64,000 bases of DNA from positions 3,038,001 through 3,102,000 of the forward strand of contig OZ176056.1 of assembly GCA_964247055.1 (NCBI GenBank). Direction: 5' to 3'. The position numbers and the translations under genes are program-made. A model generated the notes under the pieces. It was not told where the DNA came from and did not search any database. It was given only the letters and a program-made list of their open reading frames with translations. The DNA comes from Paragordius varius (Eukaryota > Nematomorpha). Of this stretch, positions 12,060 through 24,892 are shown one piece after another (within the stretch, counting starts at the first letter, position 1; each line of letters starts with the position of its first letter).

Positions 12060-12700
12060 TATTGAGACGGGCATATTTTGATGAAACATCTTGGGAGTTG
12101 ATGCCGTTGTTTGAGATCAAAAAAATTTGATATAGCCGGTCTTCATACCAATACTCTTGACAATCTTAATTTATTGGTGTGAGATGGAACTTACTTAATT
12201 AATGACGTGATCAGTGTGCTAGCATCTTTTTAAGGTGATTAAACTTAGCAGGGTGTGCACTGTAATTTGAGTATGCTTGGTTGAAGAGACGACTTAATAC
12301 CGATACCTATAAACCGCCAAATTTTCTCGGTAAAAGGAGCATAAGTAAGAAAATGATTGATGATGATTGATTTGTTAACTGTTAATGAGATGGTGGAAGT
12401 TATTAAGGATGCACTGTATTATGAATGTCCTTATCTGTTAAGGTGTAGAGAGCTCGACTTAATACCGATACTCATAAACCGTCAAATTTTCTTGGTATAA
12501 TGAGCATAAGTGAGAGACCAATTGATGATGATATCGATTTGTTCGCTGTTAATAGGATTGTTTTTGCAGGTTATGGAATGTATTTGAATATCATTATCTG
12601 TTTAGTAGAAGAAGCTCGACTTACTACGATACTCCATCCGCCAATGTTTCTCAGTATAAGAAGCAAAATTTAATGATTACGTTTGTTTAGTGTTTGAAAC
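12060..12700. repeat. tandem repeat, about three units of about 164 bp
   Basis: A block beginning GACTTAATACCGATAC and followed by AAACCGyCAAATTTTCTyGGTA occurs at about 12291, 12456 and 12618, spaced 165 and 162 bp. The sequences between also align (TTATCTGTT...GTAGA; ATTGATGATGA). A more diverged copy may precede 12290. Units differ at many positions, so the array is old. No long open frame runs through it on either strand. Confidence 0.65.
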
Positions 12701-13600
12701 TTTTTTGCTCTTTTGAACACAATATAGATTGATGTGTTAATTTACTATTTATGCCTGATATTTGAGGTGTGGGTTTAGTTTAGTTAAGATATAATTTTGA
12801 TGATTTTTGTAATTTTTAAAATGTTGAAAGCATTGAAATATATAAATGTTGTTAAAGCGAGTTTTTGAACGCATTAATTAATATATATATAAATAAAATA
12901 ACATTAGGCAATCAATTGAGATCTTCATTTGTTATTCCCGAAAATCTCGAATTTTTATCATTTAAGTATTAAAAAATTTTTTTATACAAGTTACACAATA
13001 TTTCTCCACCTATATTTATTCAAAATTAAAAGTATAAAAGGCATAGTATTACACAGTGACAGCAAAACCCAAATGTTTATAATGTAGTTTTTAGGGTTTT
13101 ATTGAACAGCACATTACATTTTTTCTTTGGATATTTGACACAAGGACATGGCTTTCTTTTTTTGCTAAATATTAGATGATATATTAATTATAAATTGTTT
13201 ATCAACTTACAAATATTGTTAAGAGTATTCGATTGAATAATTAAAACTTAAATTTAAATTGGGGTATCTAAATACTCCACACTATATCTAAGTGGTTAAT
13301 TTTAAAAAGCTACGAAAGAAACGGTCTCAATTATAATTTATTATTCTTTCCTAATATAAATTATGTAAAGCCGAAATTCTAAATAAAATTTAGTTTTAAA
13401 AAAATGTTCCATATTGTTAAGTTAGATCCTACTTTCGTGGACACAAACGCAGCACCTATATAATTGCAAACAGTTATAACACTTTGTAATACACGTAGGT
13501 ATCTTCAAGCAAAATAGTTAGTATATAATTCAAATATTGTAATATTACACACACATGTTTAATTTTGGTATTTAATAAAAGTTTTCTTTGTATTATAACT
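12701..13600. other. A+T-rich, no features seen
   Basis: Nothing coding or repetitive was recognised. At about 13260-13420 there is a stretch resembling the subterminal part of the TTAA-flanked MITE family (GGGGTATCTAAATACTCCAC), so a decayed copy is likely there. Confidence 0.4.
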
Positions 13601-16440
13601 CCCCTTCCATTATTGGCGCCCATTATTGGTGCGATAAACCTGACAAAAATTTCTCTGGATGCCTTTGATGAAAGGAAAATTTTGACCGATACGTTTTATA
13701 CATTTAGCGAATGCTAGCTGCACAAAACATAACCACAAGCGACAACAATTGCGCGACGCTATTTCTTGCTTACGCAGGAATGTCGGTCACAAAGAAATTT
13801 GCGAACAGTTCCTTTTCCCAAATTCGCTCGCTAATACCTCCTGGCCGGACATCATTAAAGCCGGCAATAAAAAATTTACGAATCGAATAGGACAAAATTG
13901 CCAGGTTTAATTTTGTAAAACTTCGTCGGAAAGAGAATGAAACAAAATTGCTTTTACGAGTCAAAACCTAATTGCAGGCCTGGTAGTCGAAAATTTAGAA
14001 ATAGATCTGTTTACTAGATTCCCCGACGTCATGTGGGAAAACGAAACCTTAACCCTAAAACAAGTGGTAGACTAGCTCTCAATTATGAAAAGTCACATCA
14101 ATTAGCAACAATAGATGACCACATTTTGGAGACTACTGCTCGGGAATACCAAAAAAGTGTCGATTTCGCGGTTTAGGTAATACACCAGGCAGATGCCCAG
14201 CTTATGAGTGTAAAGGCTATCATTTCCAACCGTACTGTAAGAAAAAAATGATTAGCAACGCTAAGCATATCGAATGTGGAGCCGCCCCTAAGATAACAAT
14301 AGTAATCAATGGTAAGCCAATACGCATGATTATAGACACAGGTTCAAGCGTGGGAAAAAATTGGGGAGCCTGAGTTGCAAAAAAGGCCCAGATTTGCATA
14401 GCTATGGTGGACAAAGATTCAATTCCAAGGGTAGGTATATGGTCAGGGTACAATTCGATGGTGAAACAAAATCTTTGGCGTGTATGGTTGTGGTCAAAAA
14501 GGCCCCAGCAATAGAATTCCCGAATGCCATAAAACAGTTGATAAATTGTCGTAAATGTTTCAATATTAATATATTTAAGAAAAATTCACTTGTTAACAAA
14601 TTTAATTCACTTTTTTGTGAAAAGTTAGGGTGTTTCACTGGAATTCCTATCAAACTTTTTTAAAAAACAATACAAAACCAAAAATTTTTAAGTTTTGCCG
14701 CATCCCGATACCACTAAAAGAAGTCGACTCTGAAATTAAGAGACTTTTAGAAGCGGACGTAATCAAACCATTAGACCCTACGAATGAGAAACTAACCTGG
14801 GCCACCCCTATTGTTTGTATAACAAAAGCGAATGGTACCCTAAGTGCAGATTATCGTGTTACAATAAATCCGTATCTAGTAAATGAGATCATTATTTAGG
14901 ATATTCATTTTCGGTAATCGATTTAAAAGACGCATATTTGCAATTGCCAATAGATCAAGAAAGTCAAAGTTACTAAAAATTACTACACCCCTGGCTGTTT
15001 TACATATAAAAGACTTCCCTTTGCCCTAAATGCGCTCCCTGCATTTTTCAAAGATTAATGGATAAGATTTTAGGTGATTTCCCAGGAACAGCTGTATATT
15101 TAGACGATATTTTAATAACTAGAAAAAACCGAAACGTGCATAAAAGAAACTAAGAAAGGGTATTTAAGCGTCTGGTCTAATCTTTAAAATAAAGTAAAAG
15201 CAAACTAAAACTTTTTCAACAGTCTTGCTATTTAGGATATGTTATATAGAACAACGGCATCTCACCAGCCGCCGAAAGTTAAAGACATACAAGAATTCCC
15301 AACACCCACTGACAAAACACACTCAAGTCTTTCTTTGGCTTAATAAATTTTTACAGACGATTCCTTCCATGGAAGTTTGGCTGTAATTCACGACCTAAGC
15401 AGTTATAAAAAAACTGGATTGACCAAAAACCACGATGACTGTTTTAACAGAGCCAAAAATTTAATATGCCATACTGAAACTTACTCGGCTCTACCCTGAG
15501 TTACCTATAGTCGAAACAGATGTTTAAATAAAGGGTATGGAGCATTGTTACTACAGACCACGCAGGAGGGTATAAATAAACCCATTGCCTACACATCAAG
15601 AAACTAATCTAAACCCGAAGAAAATTTTTCAGTGATGGAAAAAGAATCGCCATACTTTTCGCTTTTGAAAAATTTAAAACGTTTATTACGGGGAAGAAGT
15701 TTGAACTGCGTACTGATCACAACCACTAATAAAGCTGTTTGAAAATAATCGTAGACCAAATAAACAATTCCAAGCTATTATGGTAGATATATAAAGCTAC
15801 CGAATTTAATTACAATCTACGGTACATTAAAAGCCACGAAAACATTGCAGATCCATTGTCCCGCATGCCGACAGAACCACAACAACATGACACGAAAAGT
15901 CTTCAAACAGCGGAAGTAAGGTTTGTAAATAGTAATCTATTTAACATAATCGTGATCATATTAGAACTCAGACAGAAACCAACCCTCTCTTAAAACAGGA
16001 AATAAGTGCACTAAGAACAAACAACTGGTCTTATAAAATATACTTCCATTCCACAGTTTTAGAAATGAAATTGAAAATACATACGGGTTATTATATTAGC
16101 ACGATAGATTAATAATTCCCGAATCTCAAAAAATAAATATCTTACAATTATTACACGTCGGACACTTGGGGTCCAAAGCAATGTACGAACATGCAAGACA
16201 GATAGTCTGGCAGAACATGGAAAACGACATACAAAAGTGGGTAGATACGTGTAAAAAATGTCAAGAAAACCGTCCGATGCAAAAACTGAATCCCATTGAA
16301 ACACTAATACAGCAATGTAGGAGAGATTACATCTAGATATAGCAGGCCCGATAGACAATATTTATTGGATAGTTGTTCTTATTAACAGTTATTCTCGATG
16401 GGTCGAAGTTAAACTATCGAAAATGTTATCGACCATTTAG
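13600..16440 (+). mobile_element. Ty3/gypsy-type LTR retrotransposon fossil (internal region)
   Basis: The pol order of the Ty3/gypsy family is visible on the plus strand: an aspartic-protease block with IIDTGSS near 14280-14350, reverse transcriptase from about 14700 to 15130 (including the YLDD box), an RNase H region to about 15900, and an integrase zinc-binding and core region from about 16130 to 16440 (HVGHLGSKAMYEHAR, then LDIAGPID). Nucleocapsid-like sequence is unclear. The element is broken in many places and looks old. I could not identify LTRs or a target duplication, so the ends are approximate. Composition is less A+T-rich than the flanks. Confidence 0.8.
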
Positions 16441-16797
16441 ATTAATGCCAAATTAAAATTGTATTGTGATAATGATAAATTTGCTCTGCAGTTTAATTAC
16501 ACAGATGTTAACAATAATATGACAGCTTTTAATAAAATTTTTCAAATATCTCGTAAATGTGAGCACCTCTTTTGTAATCTTGGTGTAATTTTCAAATTTC
16601 TATTAAAGAGCCGAATAAAATATCTGACGATTGGTAAAAAATTTAAATTTTTTTGTATTACAAATATTTTTAATATGCTAAAATAAAATCTAAATATTCA
16701 ACAAAAAGGAATAGAGTATGCAAATTCATGCACATCATTCCTAATGACCAAATATTTTGCATGTTGGCTATTCAAGCCTTTAGTGTTTTATAATATA
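16441..16797. other. A+T-rich spacer
   Basis: An open stretch at 16459-16686 has the biased composition of the flanking DNA and no recognisable motif. I do not call it a gene. Confidence 0.4.
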
Positions 16798-17860
16798 CTA
16801 GCGTAAATCTCGGGCTGCTACGGGGTGCGCTATTTGAAAAAAGGGATCGACAAAATTGTGAATTATATATGTGGATTAATATAAAACATTATTTAAGAGT
16901 TATGATCTCATAGATTTTCAAAACGGTGCTTCATAGAATTTTCTAAACTGTGCATTCATACTAATTTATTTTTAACTGGTGTGAAGGCCACCAATTAATG
17001 GCTAACGGAAAAAACGCTATACTTCAATTTTTACCTTTTTATTGGTATTATTTCGGACATTCATTAAACTTATATGGCCTGATAAGTTTTCTGAAAATTA
17101 ACTCCTAAACAACCAATTTCAATATGCTGGCGCAGTTTTAGGCTGATAGCTCCCTAACAGAGGCTGATACAAAAGCGTTTGATTAAAATTTTTGCCTTAC
17201 GATACATGGAATCATGATTGATTCCATATGGTGTCACTAGTTTTTTGGAAAAATTGCTTCTAAACTAAGAAATCATTATAGAGTGGCGCATTTTTCATGA
17301 AGGGCCTAAACGGCTAATTTTGAAAATCGCACGACCCAAATTTTTGCCTTGTTAAGGGTATAATTTCAAGCAGCTATTAAACTAATATGGACTGATATGT
17401 TTTTTCAAATTTAGCCCCAAAGGCACGCTATTTCGATATGATGGGTCAGTTTTTAGCGGGGGTATCTCCTTACCCAGCAGCCAATATAGAAAGAAAGGCA
17501 CGACTAAAATTTTTTGTCTAATAACAGTGAATACCCGGAATCTTCATTGAATTTTTACGGTCTCATACCTTGGGCGAAAAATAGATTCAAAAATATTTTT
17601 GAGGACTTAGTTTTTAATGGCATTTTACGGAGGGAAGAGGTGAAAAGGTCTAAATTAAAAAAGCAAGCCGACTATCGGCGCAATCGAAAATAAGTAAACA
17701 AATCACGTTTTCTGGAAAATTGTCTCAAAGACACGATTTTTGTGAACTTCTGTTTTCAAAAAACCATATTAAACACGGGGTGAACGAACTGGAAGCTCAA
17801 TTCAAAAAAAGGCGAAGCTATTGTCGGGGCAATCATTGATGATTATATTTTTCCGTTATA
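16798..17860 (-). mobile_element. Helitron-type element, 5'-truncated
   Basis: Read on the minus strand, the right end has a hairpin-like GTAGCAGC block followed by CCGAGATTTACG and the terminal CTAG (16798-16801), as at the 3' ends of Helitrons. The interior shares blocks with the copies at 36035-37577, 55790-56433 and 58712-59260 (GACAATTTTCCGGAAAACGT, GGCATTTTACGG, TTATTTTCGATTGCGCCG). The usual 5' TC...ATAAAAATGGAAAATGC end is missing. No Rep/helicase frame is present, so it is non-autonomous. Confidence 0.6.
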
Positions 17861-19640
17861 ATTTAGACTTACTAACGAATTATTAATTTGAATTAATAAT
17901 TTACCTTGGAGAAAACAATACACTTGTGAGGGGCGGTTGTATCACCTATATATAGACAATTTATATATAAAATATATGTAAAATGTCAAGTTGTGGCGTC
18001 CAGGCTTAAAATATTTGATAATCATGGGGCAAACATTTTAAATTGATTGCTATTTAAAATAATTGCAACACACTTAAATTCGCCAAATAGCAAATAACGA
18101 TACCTTGACTGTGATTGAAATATGGTTAACATATTTATGGATATTAAAAGGCGATTATTTTAACATATTTTAAAAGGCCTAAATCATTCATTGGGTATAT
18201 AATTGTTAAAATATCTAATCACATGCTAACAGAATTAAAAAAATTGGGCACGTTGCATAAGGGAAAATAAACTCAAAAAACTAATATTAAGCAGCTTTTC
18301 ATTAAGTGTTTATTGGAATAAAAAGGCTAAAACTTAACAAATCTAAACTATTTTTCGGTATTGATTCGCTTCGAATGTTGTATAATTAAGGGTTAAAAAT
18401 GCAAATTTTATGGAGTAAAAATATCAATTTGTAAAACGCTTAGTATTTGTATCTTTATTATTTTTGCATTAAAAACATCTAATTAACCCATTCTGCACCT
18501 GAGATGGTGAAATTAAAAACGTTTATTTAATAAAGTGTAAGTTTATAATATTTAATAAACATTATACTTTTTGCTTTTTATCCAAAGCAAGCAAGTAAGC
18601 AAAAATATGCGCTTTATAAATCAAAATGCTTTATTTTTCAAAAATTAAAACGTCATAAATTTTTGATATTTGTAATTACTACATTTTAAAATGCATTACT
18701 TTAATATGGCTAATTGAAATACAACATCTCTATTTATAATAATGCAATAACACATAAACGTGATTACATAGAGGGCAGTAAAGTTTAAAATACTGTTTCA
18801 ATGAAAGTTGTTGTTCATAATTTACACTTGTAATTTATTAGAAAACTTAAGATGAGAGTTTTCCTAGCTATGCTAAATCCATATTTTTTAACCCATAACT
18901 TTAATATCTTTAAGAATGATTCAAACCCTAAAAAGTAATAAACTGTTAATTAAACATATTTAAATAATGTGTAGCGAAAATTATTAAAGCAGACTGCTTG
19001 AAATTTGAGTTTTCGAATCTAAAAGCTGGTGAATCTTATTAAATATATGAATTCCTATGTGTTATTATATATTTATAGACATTGTGTCGTAATGGGCCCT
19101 TAAAATCCGAATAATTTTGGGCAAATGCCATGCAAGAGAAATGGAAGCAAAAAAACAAAAATATAAAATAGATTTTTCTAGTTACGACTTTAAGTTTAAT
19201 GCTAAAATGCAAAATTGTGCTAACATAAAATATTATAAAAAGATCCAAATAGATAAAAACTATGGTTAACAATTAAATTTTTGTATTTTAAATTTGGTTC
19301 AGGTTATTTGATAATTGGTCAAACAATTTCACATGTTTTGATAAATTTAATACGTTAAGGAAATTAAGCGAAAATATAATTTGCAAAAATACAAAAGTTT
19401 GATTGTTATATTAGTTTTCTATATTATGAATATATTGTGATATCTAAACATATAGTTTAGATAAATTAAACGGTTTATTAAATTTTCTCTTTTTCAGCTT
19501 TAATTTTAAAAATGTATTTTATAATAAAAAAACAGCTGTCTATCTCTCTTATAATAGTTAAACGCCAAAATTTTTTTTCGATTCTGGGACCACAAATACA
19601 TTAAATATGCAAAAATGACTTTTTTATAAAAGAATTTCAA
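17861..19640. other. A+T-rich, no supported gene
   Basis: Open stretches such as 19039-19272 are low-complexity and hydrophobic without motifs. No repeat with a second copy in the window was recognised. Confidence 0.4.
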
Positions 19641-19803
19641 TTAATTAACTTTAATGTGAAGCTTTTCCGTATTATTCACTACCAATTTTATTGCAAATAT
19701 TCTTTTATCAGGCCAGCGATTTGGGACTTTGGTAAAGTTTTGAACATTTTTCAGGCATCCAATTAGTATCCCCTTTCTATATTTCAGCGTTTTCTTTTCC
19801 TGG
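19641..19803 (-). CDS. candidate exon, unassigned
   Basis: On the minus strand a GTATTTAG acceptor is followed by a frame open for 53 codons to TAA. It contains QEKKTLKYRKGILIGCLKNV and then KVPNRWPDKRIFAIKLVV, a mixed composition unlike the surrounding A+T-rich DNA. A GTTAAT donor is possible just before the stop. No ATG opens it, so upstream exons would be needed; none could be fixed. Confidence 0.3.
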
Positions 19804-20948
19804 CTAAATACTAAATTATATTTAAAGTTAAAATTTACTGGTTTAAAATATATTTAATATTTTTTAGTTTTGTGATGCAGAATTTCCATATCTCATAATA
19901 ACAAATTCGGAATCCACCTGTTTTACAGTAAAAAATGAAATTATAGTACAAAACGTAAATATATAAAGACAAAAGTGTTTTTTCAAAAGACAACCATATT
20001 TTTGAAACCTTAATATATCCTATATAGATCATTTAATAACAATCATAAAATATGTATTTATTATGTTACCAATATACACATTCATTTTGTTGAAGAACAA
20101 TGAGTTTTTTAAAAACAATCAAGATTTTAAATGTGTTATTGTCTTTTAGAAAAAAACATATATTCTATATTTTTACGTTTTGTCCGTATAATTTCAATTT
20201 ATACTGTATGAAAAATTTCACATTTCTTAGTAATCGTGTTTGAGAAAAAATATTAATTAAGTTACAAAATATACATAAACTTGAGCAAATTTTTAAAATT
20301 AGAATCATATCGATATCATTACACACCAAATTTCAAGCAAAATTGTTGTAAATTCCTTTGGAGTATAACATATAAATAAAAGTTTTTGCAATTTTGTTTC
20401 TTCCAATCTTAAATATGTTTTTTTATTTTTATTTCAAACGTTAAATAATATAAAACAAAAAAGATTAATCAGCTGTTTTTAGCGCATTTAACCCTTATAC
20501 AAAATTTTTAGCTCCAAATTGGAAAATAAATCTTTGAATTGACACACTCAATATAAATAATTAGTTTTTTAAACTTAGGCCAGACACTAAATAATATGTT
20601 TAGTCAACTATATTTTATTATTATAATTGCATAGGATGAAAAAATTAATTTAATTACACCTAATATTACATCAATATAGATATTAGATTAAGCCAATAAT
20701 TGATTTAATTATTATTGTTTAAAAAATATTTGAAACAAATTTCGGAACATATATTTCTTTACCTAAAACTTTTCAGTTTTATAGAAAATTTTTGATTAAT
20801 TTACATATTTATTTAGATTACCACGCCCGGGCTGCATGCTGACCTAAAATATGGCTCTGAAAAGTTTATTAATTTTTAAATTTACTTATTTGGAGTATGA
20901 AAAACATGGAAATTTGTCAAATTCCTACAGAATATTTAAACCATTTTT
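19804..20948. other. A+T-rich, no features seen
   Basis: Nothing recognisable on either strand. Confidence 0.4.
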
Positions 20949-21186
20949 CAGTCAAAATCACCACTTTTTCAACCAAATGTAATATTTTCTCCACCAAATG
21001 CAACATTTTTTAACCAAACACAATGTTTTCCCATCCAAAAGCAACATTTTTTCAAACAAACACAACATTTTTCATTCAAACGGATTTGAAAGTGTTTCGT
21101 TTGCAAAAATGTTGCAGGATGAAAAAATGCTGAATTCGCTTCAAAAACTGTTGCGTTTGTTTGAAAAAATACGGTTGGTTGAATGG
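20949..21186. repeat. large imperfect palindrome built of about 20-nt units, copy 1
   Basis: The left arm (20949-21081) repeats CAACATTTTTCAACCAAACG-like units five or six times. The right arm (21083-21186) carries the same unit inverted (CGTTTG...AAAAATGTTG) several times. The whole can fold into one long hairpin. A second copy with the same architecture lies at 31793-32000. It begins GTCAAAATCACCA; the other copy ends with the complement of a similar sequence, so the family appears to have GTCAAAATCA ends. The predicted open frame through it (20998-21201) is a by-product of the repeat. Confidence 0.65.
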
Positions 21187-21459
21187 TATAACCGTATTTA
21201 GTGCACAGCTCTTAAGACAAGAAAAATGTATTTTGAGACTTCAAAATTTTAAGGTGTGTATCACTCACTGATTTGGATATGATTTAGGTTTGAATACAAA
21301 TATAAAAGTATAATTAATAAAAAATAATAGTTCTTTTTATAATAAAATTTCGATTTTTTACCAATTCTTATTATATTTTAATGTGTTCGAATATCGAGGG
21401 TTAAGTTTAAGAAATGCTGCGTCGATCTTTCAGCTAATTAAAAATTGGGATTCCATTAA

Positions 21460-22030
21460 CACTTCGATTAGGGGTATCTAAATACCCCAGACTAAATTAA
21501 AATTAAATTTTTAAAAAACTACTGAAGGAAACGGTCCCAATTTAAATTTGTGCTTCTATCCTGATAAATATTATATAAATATGCCATATCTCGATAAAAT
21601 TTTGTTTTGAAATAAAAGTTTCATCTCAAACTACTTGGACGCCATTTTTATTTTACAAAAATTTTGCAAAATATCGTGTTCATTTAATATTAAGGGTAAA
21701 ACTAGAGCTTATTTTTTATATAAATTACATCTAACATTGATAGAAATAGAAAAAGCGGTTTATTTTGTATTATTTTTTAATTTTACAATTTGACACATGT
21801 CACATTGACTAAATTTTTACCTTTCAGTTTTAGCTCAAAATAAGTAATATCAAGTATTTTTGATAAAAGTTTTTATATATTTCGGTTTATTAATGTTATA
21901 TAAGTGCAAAATTTTGCCATGGTTTCGATTGCTTCCATACTTTTTAAAGTATTTGATTTTAAACAGGCCTGGGGTATCCAACTACCCAATTTGAATCGAA
22001 GGACTAAAATGAGTGTGTTGTATCCAAGTG
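21460..22030. repeat. piggyBac-like MITE, 571 bp
   Basis: The element is bounded by TTAA on both sides (21456-21459 and 22031-22034). Its ends are CACTTCGATT and, complemented, CACTTGGATACAACACACTC, with a nearby GGGGTATCTAAATACCCC palindrome that recurs in all copies. TTAA duplications with short CACTT ends fit piggyBac-type elements. No transposase is present. Confidence 0.65.
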
Positions 22031-22349
22031 TTAAAGTGTAGCAAATACAAAGTGAAGACTATAATTTTATATGCTTAAAACTATTGTGCTAAATCTATTT
22101 CCATTTTTTCCATATATTTTCCATGCAACAACGAAGATTTGTAAAAATATAAGGCACCAAAAATAAAACAAACTATTTCTGAAAATACAGGTTCTTCTTA
22201 CATTTATATTTTTATCATTAATTTGCTTATGGGATACAGTGAGTCCTTATAATGTAAAAAAAACTTTGGATAGTAAAATCATAATATAAATCTAAGAATT
22301 AGAAATAGTTGGGCAAATTAAAAGATCTCAAATGTTTTGTGCGATAAAA

Positions 22350-22782
22350 ATATCGACCAAAAGTAAAGGGTAAGATTTACAGTGCTGTTGTACAGCAAAC
22401 AATGATGTACAACTCACAGACATGGGTAATAAAGAAATCAGAAGAGATGCACTTTGAGGTTACTGAATGAGAATGCTTAGATTGATGTGCGGTGTAACGA
22501 GGAATGACAAGGTTAAGAATGTCTACATGAGAAAGTACGGAAATCAAACCGGTAACGCAAAAGATGATGGTAAATCGTTTAAGATGGTTCGGACATGTTG
22601 AAAGAAGAGATAATAATTACATTGGTAAAAAGATTGATGATTATATTGTGAAAGGCAAGAAGGGAAAAGGGCGCCCTAAAATGCGATGGATAGATACAGT
22701 TAAGAGGGGCATGGCAAAACTGAACCTAAGACGCGAGCACGCCACAGACAGGGTTCTATGGCGAAATAGTTTATGGATATGA
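22350..22782 (+). pseudogene. 3' tail of a LINE reverse transcriptase ORF
   Basis: The plus strand reads YSAVVQQTMMYNSQTWVIKK, then EMRMLRLMCGVTRNDK in a shifted frame, then RLRWFGHVERRDNNYIGKKI and GKGRPKMRWIDTVKRGM, ending RVLWRNSLWI and TGA. This is the well-known C-terminal end of non-LTR retrotransposon pol proteins. Everything upstream of about 22350 is missing, as expected for 5' truncation on insertion. At least two frame changes separate the blocks, so it is inactive. Confidence 0.8.
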
Positions 22783-22969
22783 CCGCTCGAAAGAGTGATC
22801 ATATAATGTAATTGTTATTATAGTAAAATAAAAAAATTTACCAAATTTTTAAAATTACTTATTGTTTGGACAAATCTAATCAAAATAAGTTCGGGATTTC
22901 CACCTAATAGCTAAGTTAGCCAAGTTATGTTCTGAATTGGTATTAAACCTAAATCCATTACTGATACTT

Positions 22970-23221
22970 TTAGAGGCAAAAAACCCCAACATTAATTATA
23001 TAATCTTTCCATCGGGCTTTAATTTTTCCAAAAACTGAAATTGGGAGTTAATATTGAAATTAATTATAATTATGAGAAAAATTACTTATTGTCACACCAT
23101 CAGAGACAGTAAAAGTAACATGCAATGTACAACCTTGTCCATAACCAGTTAGACCAAGTGATTGATTGTTTTTGATGTAAAAGGCACCAAATGGCTCAAC
23201 CAAAGTTAATTTGGTATGATC
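22970..23221 (-). CDS. two candidate 3' exons, possible extracellular-type domain
   Basis: Exon 23221-23086 follows a TATATGTAG acceptor and reads DHTKLTLVEPFGAFYIKNNQ then SLGLTGYGQGCTLHVTFTV. Its donor (A|GTAATT, phase 1) joins a 51-nt intron and an exon 23034-22970 that reads FGKIKARWKDYIINV and stops at TAA. The first exon alternates polar and hydrophobic residues like a beta-sandwich domain. No start codon is visible, so upstream exons must exist if the gene is real. A possible upstream exon at about 23500-23437 (TYVLHIAQLITSAKHS) does not match in phase. No family was recognised. Confidence 0.38.
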
Positions 23222-24774
23222 CTACATATACCTTTATTGATATATTTTGATATAAAATTTAATTTTTTTTTGGTTTTATAATTTTTTTTATCTGTAAGTA
23301 TAAACGTAAATTAAAATTCCATATATGGAGGAAATTAACACATCCTTTCAAATTACATAAGGAATTGGCCATAGTTCAGAAATTATTAATTATATATTGA
23401 TTTGTCAATAAATTATAAAAATTAAATACCTGTCTAGGTTATGAAGGGAATGTTTAGCAGATGTGATTAATTGGGCAATATGCAACACATACGTCTATGG
23501 AAAAACCAAAGGAAATAATTGTTTAATCAACATGTTTTTGTTTTTTTATACACTACTGTGTTGCAAATTGCCCAACTATAGTGTATAATAAGAAACCAAA
23601 TGCATATTGTATGCTGTAAGTTTAATATAAGATTCCTCCATCAATCCCTATTTATAGATTACTATTTTTGTCATTAAATTTTCTGTATATAATTATTTAT
23701 GTTAAAATCTTGTCCGCTTTTAAAAATCAATATCTTTTAAGTTTGAAGAAAATATAATTATATAGCTTCATCTGCATCTTAAAAATTTAATTATAATAGT
23801 GTGTGTTTCAAATGAATGGTTTTAACATATAGGAAAGAAAACAAATTGGCTAAGAATTAAATAATTTTAGTAGTGATTCCGAATAATTTTTGGCATGGCT
23901 TAAATATTAGCACTCAAAATAGTTTCTTTTAGATATGTGTCTTAATTTTAACTAAAGCATAAATTTTTGCTATATTTATATCCTTTTGCCGGTAGATTCA
24001 AAAATACAGATATTTAAATCAATTAAACATATCACTAATAGGGCTTCATATATAATATAAATATACCATACAATTATTAAGCGATGAATTATAGGTTAAA
24101 ATAAAACGGCAATCTATAATAGGCTGCTGGAAATTTTATTTTTGTAATAATATTTCTAATTGAACAGAATAACACGCCATTCAATCTATTAAAAGGCGCA
24201 AAATCTTTAAATATTCAAAAATTAACTTACATTCAAGGAATACATGAATTTGATGTATTATGACTAAAATTAGGAAAGGATTGTGCATTTTATACTTAAA
24301 TTTTTATGTAACTATGGGTTAACTATTTTTTGGATGAAAATTTTATGATTTATTTGCCTACCCTAAATACGAATAAAAAAAATATTATCATCAGTTTATA
24401 TCTAATTTTCATACTTTGTGGCAAATTAAAAAATTGGATTAAATAAATTTAAAAATTTGCCAAAACCCATTGCCATTTAAATATTACCAATTATAAAATA
24501 TCACATGATTTTGGGATTTTCGTGCCTGCCCATATATAAATATTAAACATATGGTATTTTAATGTAGTTTGTAAATATTTTAGAAATATTTTTTGAAATT
24601 AAGCTTTTAGCATTCATCAAAACTTTTTATAAAAAAAAATATGCTAAAATTTTGCTATTTTCTATATGGACTAACTATTTTAAGGGCCAAATTCAAATGA
24701 TATATGATACATGTTCCTAAGAAAATATATATATGTTTATCAGGTTATATTTATACGCCAGATTTTAGACGCAG
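23222..24774. other. A+T-rich spacer with one hairpin
   Basis: Two inverted 20-bp blocks, TTGGGCAATATGCAACACA at about 23472 and its near complement at about 23556, can form a stem with a loop of about 65 nt. Otherwise I see nothing. At 24775-24891 a GATTTTAG acceptor precedes a short plus-strand frame (TQCLLKRSGSGTERLLKQHL) ending in TAA; this is too little to call. Confidence 0.35.
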
Positions 24775-24892
24775 TGTTTATTGAAACGTTCAGGAAGCGG
24801 GACAGAACGTCTATTGAAACAACATCTTCAGTCTGATGCATTCATAAAAAATAACCAAAAATTACATGTGAGACAGATTTCATAAACTTCAA

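Noticed and set aside
12290-12650. CRISPR array
   Set aside because: Repeats are diverged, more than 160 bp apart and in a eukaryotic context; no short direct repeats with unique spacers occur anywhere in the window.
14220-14653. Three overlapping frames on both strands
   Set aside because: All lie within the Ty3/gypsy fossil and are by-products of its decayed coding sequence.
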